A stretch of DNA of 36,672 bases from Hyphomonas pacifica. GTDB taxonomy: Bacteria; Pseudomonadota; Alphaproteobacteria; Caulobacterales; Hyphomonadaceae. The notes under the pieces are model-generated. The model saw nothing but the letters and a program-made list of their open reading frames with translations. It was not told the origin of the DNA and searched no databases. How positions within the stretch are numbered: the stretch's first letter is position 1; each line of letters opens with the position of its first letter. Shown here in pieces: positions 25,211 to 34,006 of this stretch. The stretch is taken from the NCBI RefSeq assembly GCF_000682675.1, contig NZ_AWFA01000024.1, positions 1 through 36,672 of the forward strand, read 5' to 3'. The position numbers and the translations under genes are program-made.

Positions 25211-26263
25211 ATGCTACGCCGCCTTGCCCTTGCCACCTGTGTGTTGCTCGCAGCCTGTGGCGCGCGCCCGAATATGACGAAAGGGCCCGATCTTGAAGTC
25301 ATCCTGAATGATATCGCGGCAGCTGAGTTGTCAGACTATGGCCTGTTCGCAGACCTTGCTGCCGCTAAGCCGGCACCGGGCGTCGTGCCTTACGATCTGA
25401 TCAATCCACTCTTCTCGGATCACGCGCTCAAGACGCGTTACGTCTTCGTGCCAGAGGGAAAGCAAGCCAGATACTCCCAGACCGATGCACTGGACTTTCC
25501 GGTCGGCACGGTTCTGGTCAAAACCTTCTCCTTCGCACCTGATATGCGCACGCCTGATACAGGCCGCTACAAGGTCGAGACCCGCCTGCTAATCCACAAG
25601 GAAGATGGCTGGGCCGCCTTCCCCTATGTCTGGAATGAAGCAGGCACCGATGCCGTATATGCCCCTGCAGGCAAGATGACCGATATCAGCGTCACCGACC
25701 CGGCGGGTGAGCCGCTGACCATTCGCTACGCCGTACCCAACAAGAACCAGTGCAAAACATGTCATCAGAGCGGCGATGCCGTTCTACCCATCGGTCCCAA
25801 GGCGCGCAATCTGAACCATGATGGCCCGTCCGGACTGAACCAGCTGACAGACTGGCAGACGCGCGGCATTCTGGATGGCGTTCCCGCCCGTCCGCCTGCC
25901 GTGCCGGATGTCTGGGATGTCAGCCTGCCAATTGAAGGCCGCGCCCGCGCCTATCTCGATATCAATTGCGCACACTGCCACAAGGCAGATGGGTCTGCGT
26001 CCAATTCCGGCCTGTTCCTGGACTGGAATGAGCAAACCCCTGTCACCTATGGCGTCGGCAAGCATCCGACGGCCGCCGGGCGCGGTTCCGGGGGACGCCG
26101 CATCGTTATTGACCCCGGCCATCCTGAAACCTCCATCCTGAGCTTCCGCATGGCCTCCGATGAAGCGGGCATTGCCATGCCGGAACTCGGCCGCAGCGTT
26201 GTCGATGAACGTGGCCTCGCCATTGTGAATGAATGGATCGCCAGTCTCGAACCTGCGCAGTAG
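25211..26263 (+). CDS. Diheme c-type cytochrome lipoprotein (TIGR03806/SO2930-like)
   Basis: The 350-residue product has a lipoprotein signal, MLRRLALATCVLLAAC (lipobox LAAC, Cys16), and two CxxCH heme sites: CKTCH at about 181-185 and CAHCH at about 253-257. The N-terminal region carries LSDYGLFADLAA and VPYDLINPLFSDHALKTRYV, the recognisable start of the SO2930/HNE_0200 family. The part before the first heme (residues 20-175) has no domain I know. The protein should be anchored facing the periplasm or cell surface and could pass electrons to or from the beta-helix partner. The electron donor and acceptor are unknown. Confidence 0.92.
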   Translation: MLRRLALATCVLLAACGARPNMTKGPDLEVILNDIAAAELSDYGLFADLAAAKPAPGVVPYDLINPLFSDHALKTRYVFVPEGKQARYSQTDALDFPVGTVLVKTFSFAPDMRTPDTGRYKVETRLLIHKEDGWAAFPYVWNEAGTDAVYAPAGKMTDISVTDPAGEPLTIRYAVPNKNQCKTCHQSGDAVLPIGPKARNLNHDGPSGLNQLTDWQTRGILDGVPARPPAVPDVWDVSLPIEGRARAYLDINCAHCHKADGSASNSGLFLDWNEQTPVTYGVGKHPTAAGRGSGGRRIVIDPGHPETSILSFRMASDEAGIAMPELGRSVVDERGLAIVNEWIASLEPAQ

Positions 26264-26333
26264 TTCAAACCTTGCTCTGACAAGGCGCCGGGCATAGGGT
26301 GCGCGCGATTTTGACCCCCCGGAAGTTTCTCCC

Positions 26334-27560
26334 ATGCCCGATACACAGCATTCCGATCTGCCTGTAACTCTCAGCGATGTCGAAGCCGCGGCCAGCGTGC
26401 TCGAAGGACAGATTGTGCATACCCCGATGACCATGTCTCGGACGCTGTCTGCGATTACGGGCGCAGAAGTGTGGGTGAAGTTCGAAAATCACCAGTTTAC
26501 GGCAGCGTTCAAGGAGCGCGGCGCGCTCAACAAGCTATCCAAGCTGACGGATGAACAGAAGAAACGCGGCGTGATCGCGGCCTCTGCCGGCAACCATTCG
26601 CAGGGTGTCGCCTATCATGCCCGCCGCCTTGGCATCCCGGCGACAATCGTGATGGCCGAGACCACACCCTTCAGCAAGGTGGAACACACCCGCAATCATG
26701 GTGCCCGTGTCCTGCTGGAAGGCTTGATCTTCGATGAGGCCAAGCAATTCGCGCTCGATCTGTGTGAGCGCGAGAACCTCACCTTTATTCACCCCTTCGA
26801 CGATGAAGACATCATCGCCGGCCAGGGTACAGTCGCGCTTGAGATGCTGGAAACCAATCCGGACCTCGACACGCTGGTCGTGCCAATCGGCGGTGGCGGC
26901 CTGATCAGCGGCATCGCTGTGGCGGCCAAGGCGCTGAAGCCCGACATCAAAATCATCGGCGTTGAATCCGCCATGTATCCGTGCATGCACGCCGCCCTGA
27001 ACGGCAAAAGCCCCAAAACCGGCGGCGCAACCATTGCGGAAGGCATTGCGGTCAAGGAAGCTGGCCTGCTGACACGGAAATTCTGCCAAAAGCTAGTCGA
27101 TGATATTGTGCTGGTAGAGGAAGAACACCTTGAGCGTGCCATCACACTCTATGCAGAAGTCGAAAAGACGATTGCCGAAGGTGCTGGTGCCGCTGGTCTC
27201 GCGGCTCTGCTGGCGCACCCGTCGCGCTTCTATGGACGCAAGGTGGGCCTCGTCCTGTGTGGCGGCAATATCGATACGCGCCTTTTGTCGTCTGTGCTGA
27301 CGCGCGCTCTGGTACGGGAAAACCGCCTCGCCTCAATCCGTATCATCGGGGATGACCGGCCCGGCCTGCTGGCGCTGGTGTCCAAGATCATTGGCGATGC
27401 TGGCGCCAACATCATGGAAGTTGCACACAACCGCATTGCGCTTGATGTCCCCGCCAAGGGCGCGGAATTCGACATTCTGATCGAAACCCGCGACAGCCAG
27501 CATACACAGGAAGTAATCGATGCCCTGGCACAAGCCGGCTATCCGCCGCGCTCTCTATAA
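26334..27560 (+). CDS. ilvA: Threonine ammonia-lyase with C-terminal ACT domain
   Basis: The 408-residue PLP enzyme deaminates threonine to 2-oxobutanoate, the first step toward isoleucine. The cofactor lysine is in FTAAFKERGALNKL (about residue 60), the substrate/phosphate loops are SAGNHSQGVAYHA and VVPIGGGGLISGIA, and the cofactor-end motif is LCGGNIDTRLLSSVL. Residues about 325-405 (RIIGDDRPGLLALVSKIIGDAG and on) form a single ACT domain. This short form (TIGR01127 type) may be a biosynthetic or a catabolic enzyme (tdcB); the symbol is therefore tentative. Confidence 0.93.
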   Translation: MPDTQHSDLPVTLSDVEAAASVLEGQIVHTPMTMSRTLSAITGAEVWVKFENHQFTAAFKERGALNKLSKLTDEQKKRGVIAASAGNHSQGVAYHARRLGIPATIVMAETTPFSKVEHTRNHGARVLLEGLIFDEAKQFALDLCERENLTFIHPFDDEDIIAGQGTVALEMLETNPDLDTLVVPIGGGGLISGIAVAAKALKPDIKIIGVESAMYPCMHAALNGKSPKTGGATIAEGIAVKEAGLLTRKFCQKLVDDIVLVEEEHLERAITLYAEVEKTIAEGAGAAGLAALLAHPSRFYGRKVGLVLCGGNIDTRLLSSVLTRALVRENRLASIRIIGDDRPGLLALVSKIIGDAGANIMEVAHNRIALDVPAKGAEFDILIETRDSQHTQEVIDALAQAGYPPRSL

Positions 27561-27635
27561 GCCAAGGCATGTAACGTGACTTCATTGTGATTAACGCCTA
27601 GACCCGCTGAACACTCAGACAAGACGGAGCCGAGA

Positions 27636-28517
27636 ATGATCCGGATCTTTACTGCAGCCTTTGCTGCCATCGCCATGCTCGCTGCTTGCAGCGGAGACAA
27701 TGCACCGGCAGACGTGGAAGCTACTTTCGCAAAATATCTGCCGTGGGATGCAGACAATGCAGATGTCCAGGAAGGCTATGGCGGCCTGCAATACATCGTG
27801 CTGCACAAGGGCGATGGGGACACCACGCCCAAGCCAACAGATCTAGTGCGCGTGAACTATGAAGGCCGCACGGCGGGCGGCGAAAAATTCGACTCCTCTT
27901 ATGATCGCGGCTCCCCCGCAATGTTTCGCCTCAATCAGGTTATCCCAGGCTGGACGCAGGGCCTGCAGCAGATGCACGAGGGCGATGTCTTCCTGTTCTA
28001 CATTCCGAATGCCCTGGCCTATGGCAATCAGGATCGCGGACCGGTGATCAAGGCGGGCGATGATCTCGTCTTCCAGGTCGAACTGGTCGAGATTATGGAG
28101 CCGAAATCCGCCGATGCCGCCGCGTGGAAAAAGTACACACCGTGGAACCCGGACTCGCCGGAAGTAAAGAAAACAGAGTCCGGCTTGCAATATGTTGTAC
28201 TGGAAAGCGGCGATCCAGCGGGCGAAAGCCCTAAGAATGGCGAAATGGTCGCCGTCTACTATGAAGGGCGTCTGGCGGATACGGGCGAAATGTTCGACAG
28301 CGCGTTCGAGCGTGGCCAGCCAGAACTCTTCCCGTCAGACCGCCTGATACGTGGCTGGGTGGAAGCCCTCTCCATGATGAAGCCGGGGGATCACTGGCTG
28401 ATGTATATTCCGTCCGACATTGCCTATGGCGAAAAGGGAACACCCGGTGGCCCGATCCCGCCCAATGCCGACCTGATGTTCGAAGTCGAACTGCTGGACG
28501 TCATCAAACAGAATTAG
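27636..28517 (+). CDS. Lipoprotein with two tandem FKBP-type peptidyl-prolyl isomerase domains
   Basis: The 293-residue product has a lipoprotein signal, MIRIFTAAFAAIAMLAAC (Cys18). Two FKBP domains follow, at about residues 48-150 and 185-292. Each is preceded by a similar lead-in, AKYLPWDADNADVQEGYGGLQY and KKYTPWNPDSPEVKKTESGLQY, so the whole unit appears duplicated. Each domain keeps VRVNYEGR/VAVYYEGR, the FDSS/FDSA core, VIPGW/LIRGW and the YIP-x-AYG segment, so both could be active in proline isomerisation. FKBPs of this kind help fold periplasmic or outer-membrane proteins. A GGAG ribosome binding site precedes the start. Confidence 0.92.
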   Translation: MIRIFTAAFAAIAMLAACSGDNAPADVEATFAKYLPWDADNADVQEGYGGLQYIVLHKGDGDTTPKPTDLVRVNYEGRTAGGEKFDSSYDRGSPAMFRLNQVIPGWTQGLQQMHEGDVFLFYIPNALAYGNQDRGPVIKAGDDLVFQVELVEIMEPKSADAAAWKKYTPWNPDSPEVKKTESGLQYVVLESGDPAGESPKNGEMVAVYYEGRLADTGEMFDSAFERGQPELFPSDRLIRGWVEALSMMKPGDHWLMYIPSDIAYGEKGTPGGPIPPNADLMFEVELLDVIKQN

Positions 28518-28679
28518 AACCGTTCCCTGAAATGGATAGGCAGCGACAATAGCGTCCGGATGCCATGCCTTCGGTGCTCGCTGCCACCCCTCTTTTGCTG
28601 GTAACACCAACTGCGATGGCCGTGAGGCTTGCCTCGCAATGCCAGTCCTGACAGGAAAGATCGGCATACAATCAAGGAT

Positions 28680-29477
28680 ATGACCAAAGTGACGATCTCA
28701 CCTGACCAGCTCGCCCGTATTGCTCTCGATGCTGGGCGTCTCATTATGGATGTCTACGAAACTGACTTCAGTGTCGACCGCAAGGAGGATGCCTCTCCCG
28801 TCACCGAAGCGGACCAGCGCGCCGAAACGCTAATCCTTAAAGGTCTGGCAGACGCAGACCCGGACCTGCCCGTCGTTGCAGAGGAATCCTTTACCGATGG
28901 CAACGTGCCGATGCACGGCCATCGCTTTGCTCTTGTCGATCCGCTAGATGGGACAAAAGAATTCGTCAGCAAGAATGGCGAATTTACTGTGAACATCGCA
29001 ATCATTGAACACGGGCGCCCGGTCATGGGCGTGGTCTATGCGCCCGCAAAGAACCGCCTGTTTGTCGCAGAAAGCCATAACATCGCCTGGCAGGCCTCTG
29101 CGGCACCGGGCGCAGAAATCCCAGCGGACCGGACACCGCTGAAGATCCGCCCTGTCCCCTCTGAAGGCCTTACGGCCGTGGCGTCAAAATCCCACCGCTC
29201 ACCGGAGACCGATGAATGGCTGGCAAAGCACCATGTGGCTGACATCAAGGGGGCGGGCTCTTCTCTCAAATTCTGCCTGATCGCTGCGGGCGAAGCGGAT
29301 CTCTATCCCCGCATGGGCCGCACGATGGAATGGGACACGGCCGCGGGCCATGCTGTCGTTGAGGCTGCAGGCGGCCGCGTGCTGACCGAAGAGGGCACAC
29401 CATTGCTGTATGGCAAGACAGAACGGGGCTATGATAATCCGCACTTCATTGTCTATGGAGATGTGACTCCCATTTGA
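28680..29477 (+). CDS. cysQ: 3'(2'),5'-bisphosphate nucleotidase CysQ
   Basis: The 265-residue enzyme of the inositol monophosphatase fold removes the 3'-phosphate from adenosine 3',5'-bisphosphate (PAP), a by-product of sulfate assimilation. Metal-binding motifs: EES in VVAEESF, DPLDGTKEF (about residues 88-96) and WDTAAGHAVVEAAGG near the C-terminus. The start MTKVTISPD at 28680 has AAGGA immediately upstream; a TTG 17 codons earlier is less likely. It precedes glmM by 50 bp on the same strand. Confidence 0.93.
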   Translation: MTKVTISPDQLARIALDAGRLIMDVYETDFSVDRKEDASPVTEADQRAETLILKGLADADPDLPVVAEESFTDGNVPMHGHRFALVDPLDGTKEFVSKNGEFTVNIAIIEHGRPVMGVVYAPAKNRLFVAESHNIAWQASAAPGAEIPADRTPLKIRPVPSEGLTAVASKSHRSPETDEWLAKHHVADIKGAGSSLKFCLIAAGEADLYPRMGRTMEWDTAAGHAVVEAAGGRVLTEEGTPLLYGKTERGYDNPHFIVYGDVTPI

Positions 29478-29527
29478 TCCCTGTCACACTTTACCCATAA
29501 ATTTCGGCATCCTGCAGGGAGCGTGAC

Positions 29528-30868
29528 ATGACACAGAGATATTTCGGAACTGATGGCATTCGTGGCCGGGTGAACAAGAGCCCGATGACCAGCGAGACCG
29601 CCTTACGTCTTGCCATTGCCGCCGCGCGGACCTTCTCTCCCGAAGGCGGACGCGGAGTTGTCATCGGCCGTGATACGCGCCGCTCTGGGGAAATGATCGA
29701 AGCCGCGCTCGTCGCAGGCCTGACCAGCATGGGCCTGCGTCCTGTCCTGCTGGGCGTTGTGCCGACCCCCGCTGTAGCCCTGATGGCCCGCGAGACAGGT
29801 GCTGCGCTCGGCATCATGGTGTCTGCCTCACACAACAAGTTTCAGGACAATGGCCTCAAACTGTTTAGCCCGGAAGGGATCAAATTCACAGACACGGTGG
29901 AAGCCGCCCTGGAAGTGGCCATGGGCGAGGCCTTTACCGGAGAGTATGCTGCGCCGGAAGCGATTGGCGAAACATCCCGCATGACCGGCGCCGCCAGCTT
30001 CTATGCCAATCGGTGCCTGGAGACCTTGGGAGAGGAACTTGATTTCTCAGGGCTCAAAATTGTGCTCGATTGCGCACATGGTGCCGCCTTCGAAGTTGGG
30101 CCCGAAGCCTTCCGCAAGCTGGGGGCAGACCTTACCGTAATTGGTAACGCCCCGGACGGTCTGAACATAAATGCCGGGTTTGGCTCCACTTCGACCGGCG
30201 CACTCAAGGCCGCTGTTCTGGAAACCGAGGCCCATATTGGAATCGCCTTTGATGGCGATGCAGACCGCCTGATTGTTGTCGACGAAACGGGCGAAGAAAT
30301 TGATGGCGACCAAATCATGGCTCTGATCGCCACACAGCTTCACTATACAGAACGTCTCAGGGGGGGCGGCATGGTTGCAACGGTGATGTCCAATATGGGT
30401 TTGGGAGAATATTTGAAGAGCTTGGGCCTCAAGCTCGCCCGCACAAAAGTGGGAGACCGCTATGTGGGCGAACATATGCGCCAGCACGGCTTCAATCTGG
30501 GCGGCGAGCAGTCCGGGCACATCATCCTTTCAGATGTCTCCACAACAGGCGATGGCCTGCTGGCCGCGCTTCAGGTGCTCAAGACCGTGTCGCAAAGTGG
30601 CGAGCCAGTCTCAAAATTGACCCATGTGTTTGATCCAGCCCCGCAAGAGCTGGTCAATATCCGCTTCACCGGCACAAATCCGATGGAAACCGAAAGAGTC
30701 CGCGCCGCCCTTCAGGAAGCCGAGACCTATCTCGGCGAGCGCGGCCGCATGGTGGTAAGGAAATCGGGAACCGAACCCCTTATCCGCGTCATGTCGGAAG
30801 CGCTTGAAGAAGATCGCATGAAAACAGCGCTCAACATGGTTGTAGACGCCGTCTCCGCTGAGAGCTGA
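29528..30868 (+). CDS. glmM: Phosphoglucosamine mutase
   Basis: The 446-residue enzyme converts glucosamine-6-phosphate to glucosamine-1-phosphate on the way to UDP-GlcNAc for peptidoglycan and LPS. The start RYFGTDGIRGRVN, the phosphoserine loop GIMVSASHNKFQDNGLKLF (Ser about 102), the metal loop FDGDADRLI and the C-terminal phosphate-binding RKSGTEPLIRVM are all present. The length is typical. In many alphaproteobacteria glmM follows ftsH or folP; here it follows cysQ. Confidence 0.97.
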   Translation: MTQRYFGTDGIRGRVNKSPMTSETALRLAIAAARTFSPEGGRGVVIGRDTRRSGEMIEAALVAGLTSMGLRPVLLGVVPTPAVALMARETGAALGIMVSASHNKFQDNGLKLFSPEGIKFTDTVEAALEVAMGEAFTGEYAAPEAIGETSRMTGAASFYANRCLETLGEELDFSGLKIVLDCAHGAAFEVGPEAFRKLGADLTVIGNAPDGLNINAGFGSTSTGALKAAVLETEAHIGIAFDGDADRLIVVDETGEEIDGDQIMALIATQLHYTERLRGGGMVATVMSNMGLGEYLKSLGLKLARTKVGDRYVGEHMRQHGFNLGGEQSGHIILSDVSTTGDGLLAALQVLKTVSQSGEPVSKLTHVFDPAPQELVNIRFTGTNPMETERVRAALQEAETYLGERGRMVVRKSGTEPLIRVMSEALEEDRMKTALNMVVDAVSAES

Positions 30869-30959
30869 AGCCTGAGGCCTTGTCCCCACGGCAGTAATTG
30901 CCTTCAGCCCTACAGTATCTATCATCCTGCTCATAAAAGAGACACGGGAGTGATGCGCC

Positions 30960-32816
30960 ATGGCCGACGGAGATAAACAGCCCCCTTTCAGGCTGTTGCC
31001 GATGAAGGCTCCTGATATAGATATGACGCATGCAGAAGGTGGCGTCATATATCTCAAGGCCCGGCAGTTGCCTGGAGACCGGCCGCGCACAATTCCTCAT
31101 TGTCTGGACCAGCGGGCCGAGGAACATCCAGGCAGGGTCTTCCTGAAACAACGTGATCCGAAAACAGATGAATGGGTAGACCTCACCTATCGCCAGGCCC
31201 AGGAAATAACTGACAGTCTGGCCCAGGCTTTTCTTGATCTTGGGGCTGGCCCCGATGCGCCGGTCATGATCCTGTCAGGCAACTCCATCCGCTCGGCCAT
31301 GGTGATGCTCGCCGCCCAGAAGATCGGCGCGCCAGCGGCCCCTATCTCTGTTCCCTATTCCCTGATGTCCAGTGACTTTGAAAAGCTGAGACATTGCTTT
31401 GACGCGGTGAAACCCGCAATTGTTTTTGCAGAACAGCTGGCTCCCTTCAAAAGAGCCATTGAGGCCCTGCATTGCCCCGCCTGCGCCATATTTAGTGCAG
31501 AGACGGATGGCGATGACAACATTCTGCACTATGAACGCCTGGCAAGTACCCTTGTCTCACCTGCCGTCACCCACGCAATGGAAAGGCTCACGGACAAGTC
31601 CATCGGAAAATATCTCTTCACTTCCGGTTCGACTGGTATGCCGAAACCTGTTCCGACAACTCAAGGTGCCATGTGTTCCATGATCGCGGGCCAGGAAGGC
31701 CTGCGTGATAATGATCGGGACCCGGAATATGATCCGAACAGGGTGGATAATCTACTCGATTGGCTACCCTGGAATCATATCTCTGGCTCGAACGTGAATT
31801 TCAACGGGGCGATCTGGAACGGGGCCACCTTCTGGATCGATGGTGGAAAGCCGACCGCTGCCCTGTTTCAGGAGACCATTCGCAATGTAAGAGACTGCCG
31901 TCCCTCCAGCTTCGGGACCGCCCCCATCGCCCTCTCCATGCTGGCGGACGCGATGGAAGAAGACGACACCCTGCTGGAAGCATTTTTCGAAAACATGCGA
32001 TCAATCGGGTATGGCGGCGCAACGCTCTCCGATGATCTCTATGACAGGCTGCAGAAGCTGGCGGTCAAAGCGACTGGGCGCCGCATCCCCATTATCACAA
32101 TGTATGGTGCCACAGAGACACAAGGCATCACCGTGGTTCATTGGGAGGTCGAGCGTGTTGGGTTGATTGGCCTGCCCCTGCCCGGCCTCACACTGAAACT
32201 GGTACCGAATGGTGCGAAGCTGGAAGTGCGGGTGAAGGGCCCGACTGTCATGTCCGGATATCTGGGCATGCCTGAAAAGAACAAGGAAGTCTTCGACGAG
32301 GAGGGCTATTACTGCCTCGGAGACGCCGTGAAATTCGTCGATGAAAACGACCCGAACAAGGGCCTGATCTTTGATGGCCGCGTCGGGGAAGACTTCAAAC
32401 TCTCTTCCGGCACATGGGTCAGCGTCGGTACGCTCCGGCCAGACTATGTTGCCGCCTGTTCTCCCCTGATCTTTGATGCCGTGATCGCCGGTCAGGACAA
32501 GGATTATATTGCTGCGCTGGTCTGGCCATCGCCTGCCATCGCTGAGCATTATCTGAAATCTGAAGGCGGACTGGCCGAAGCCCTTGAGCGGTTATCGCGC
32601 GAGCTTGCCGAGAAAACCCGCAACTTCAACGCCAATGAGCCCGGTTCTTCCCGTCGTATCAGACGCATCATGATCATGACGGAGCCCCCCTCCATTGATG
32701 AGGGCGAAATTACCGACAAAGGCTATGTCAATCAGCGCCTGGTGATCGACCGCCGGGCCAATCTTGTCTCCGCCCTTTATGCAGAGCCCGCGAGCGCAGG
32801 CGTCATAACCGTCTAG
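30960..32816 (+). CDS. fcs: Feruloyl-CoA-synthase-like acyl-CoA ligase
   Basis: The 618-residue protein is an ANL-family adenylating enzyme. The ATP loop FTSGSTGMPKPV (about residues 219-230), the adenylate motif MYGATETQG and the LGDAVKFVDENDPNKGLIFDGR hinge region are clear. The C-terminal catalytic Lys lies in EITDKGYVNQR (about residue 587), in the form I associate with feruloyl-CoA synthases, with WLPWNHISGSNVNFN as another feature of that group. It would activate a phenylpropenoic or related acid with ATP and CoA. No feruloyl-CoA hydratase/lyase or vanillin dehydrogenase gene is adjacent, so the substrate remains open. A GGGAG ribosome binding site precedes the start. Confidence 0.85.
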   Translation: MADGDKQPPFRLLPMKAPDIDMTHAEGGVIYLKARQLPGDRPRTIPHCLDQRAEEHPGRVFLKQRDPKTDEWVDLTYRQAQEITDSLAQAFLDLGAGPDAPVMILSGNSIRSAMVMLAAQKIGAPAAPISVPYSLMSSDFEKLRHCFDAVKPAIVFAEQLAPFKRAIEALHCPACAIFSAETDGDDNILHYERLASTLVSPAVTHAMERLTDKSIGKYLFTSGSTGMPKPVPTTQGAMCSMIAGQEGLRDNDRDPEYDPNRVDNLLDWLPWNHISGSNVNFNGAIWNGATFWIDGGKPTAALFQETIRNVRDCRPSSFGTAPIALSMLADAMEEDDTLLEAFFENMRSIGYGGATLSDDLYDRLQKLAVKATGRRIPIITMYGATETQGITVVHWEVERVGLIGLPLPGLTLKLVPNGAKLEVRVKGPTVMSGYLGMPEKNKEVFDEEGYYCLGDAVKFVDENDPNKGLIFDGRVGEDFKLSSGTWVSVGTLRPDYVAACSPLIFDAVIAGQDKDYIAALVWPSPAIAEHYLKSEGGLAEALERLSRELAEKTRNFNANEPGSSRRIRRIMIMTEPPSIDEGEITDKGYVNQRLVIDRRANLVSALYAEPASAGVITV

Positions 32817-32895
32817 AACCTTCCCGTTTGCTCAGGCCTCATCAGCCGTTTGGCAGTTATTTTCTGATGGAAAGTCCGCTCCATCGGGGGATGCT

Positions 32896-32982
32896 ATGGC
32901 ATTAGATGCGCGTACCGTGCGCACCATGCCGTATCAGGGGCGTATTGCCGTCTTCACAAGGCCGGAATTCGGGTCCATCTAG
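32896..32982 (+). CDS. Possible 28-residue peptide or gene remnant
   Basis: This short frame starts with ATG after GGGGA and ends 5 bp before the hydrolase start. The translation MALDARTVRTMPYQGRIAV continues with FTRPEFGSI. It has no recognised family. It could be a leader peptide coupled to the hydrolase or the tail of a deleted gene. A chance frame is quite possible, so the confidence is low. Confidence 0.25.
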   Translation: MALDARTVRTMPYQGRIAVFTRPEFGSI

Positions 32983-32987
32983 GCAAC

Positions 32988-33944
32988 ATGAATCTTGACC
33001 AGACCCTTCGCCAATTCATGGACAAGTTCCAATTACCGGACTTCTCTTCCGTTGACTGGAAGGGTTCGGTCGACAAATTGCGCCAGCAATTCTACGTGGC
33101 CAGCCGCGCCATTGAGCGTGACGCGCCGGAAATGGCCGACATCTCACACCTCAGCATCCCCAGCCCGGCCGGGCCTATGCGCGCCAGGCTTTACACGCCG
33201 CTGGGTGCAGGCATCCCGCCAGGCCCCGGCATCGTGTTCTTCCATGGCGGCGGCTTTGTGCTGGGCGATCTCGACAGTCATGACATGATCTGCCGCCGCC
33301 TGGCGGAGGGCTCCCGCTGCCGGGTGATCGCGGTCGATTACCGCCTGGCACCGGAGCACAAATTCCCGGCTGCACATGATGACGCCCTGACCGCCTGGAA
33401 CTGGATCACGGCAAACAGCGAAAAATGCGGGCTGGATCCGGAGCGCCTTGCCGTCAGTGGCGACAGTGCGGGTGGCAACCTTTCCGCGTTCCTTGCGCAG
33501 GAGATGACGCGGACCGATGGTTTTTCCCCGGCCTTCCAGTTGCTACTCTATCCTCTGGTCCAGTTCGTGGACATCCGCACAAAGAAAATGACCTTTCAGG
33601 AAGGCGGCTTCTTCATTTCCGCGAACCTTTTCGAATATTTCCGGGATGCCTATATCGGCGAGATAGCCGAGCGGATGGACCCGCGCGTCTCTCCACTCTT
33701 TGCCTCACCCGATGCCTTCAAGGGTTTGCCGCCAGCACATTTCGTTCTGTGCGGCTGGGACCCACTCAAAGATGAAGGCCTCGCCTATGCCGACAAGATG
33801 GCCAGTTTCGGTGTGCCGGTCAGCGTGCGCGAACATCCCGGCATGGTGCATGGCTTCATGAACATGACCGCCCTGTCGGATGCGGTGCGTATTGCCATTC
33901 GCGATGCCGGTCATGTTGCCGGCACGGCCCTCGGCGCGGTCTGA
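32988..33944 (+). CDS. Alpha/beta hydrolase of the hormone-sensitive-lipase (HSL) family
   Basis: The 318-residue esterase has the HSL oxyanion motif IVFFHGGGFVLGDLDSHD (about residues 81-98), the nucleophile elbow VSGDSAGGNLSAFLA (Ser about 160), a catalytic Asp in CGWDPLKDEG and a His in HPGMVHGFMN. It has no signal peptide and is likely cytosolic. HSL esterases hydrolyse short-chain or aryl esters. Being next to the acyl-CoA ligase it could release the acid that the ligase activates, but this is only an inference. It converges with the TonB-receptor gene across a terminator. Confidence 0.92.
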   Translation: MNLDQTLRQFMDKFQLPDFSSVDWKGSVDKLRQQFYVASRAIERDAPEMADISHLSIPSPAGPMRARLYTPLGAGIPPGPGIVFFHGGGFVLGDLDSHDMICRRLAEGSRCRVIAVDYRLAPEHKFPAAHDDALTAWNWITANSEKCGLDPERLAVSGDSAGGNLSAFLAQEMTRTDGFSPAFQLLLYPLVQFVDIRTKKMTFQEGGFFISANLFEYFRDAYIGEIAERMDPRVSPLFASPDAFKGLPPAHFVLCGWDPLKDEGLAYADKMASFGVPVSVREHPGMVHGFMNMTALSDAVRIAIRDAGHVAGTALGAV

Positions 33945-33954
33945 TCTACGGTCC

Positions 33955-33986
33955 ATAAAAAAGGGGGCGACCCAAAGGCCGCCCCC
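33955..33986 (-). terminator. Rho-independent terminator of the TonB-dependent receptor gene
   Basis: GGGGGCGACC and GGCCGCCCCC (33963-33972 and 33977-33986) form a 10-bp stem with one mismatch and a CAAA loop. On the minus strand it is followed by TTTTTTAT. It lies 20 bp past the receptor stop and may also stop transcripts from the convergent hydrolase gene. Confidence 0.88.
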
Positions 33987-34006
33987 AGTGCTGCATCCGG
34001 TGGCAG

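Noticed and set aside
29478-29527. Alternative pairings of the glmM leader (TCCCTG with CAGGGA, TGTCAC with GTGACA)
   Set aside because: The stems are only 6 bp with long loops and may be chance; no riboswitch family is recognised.
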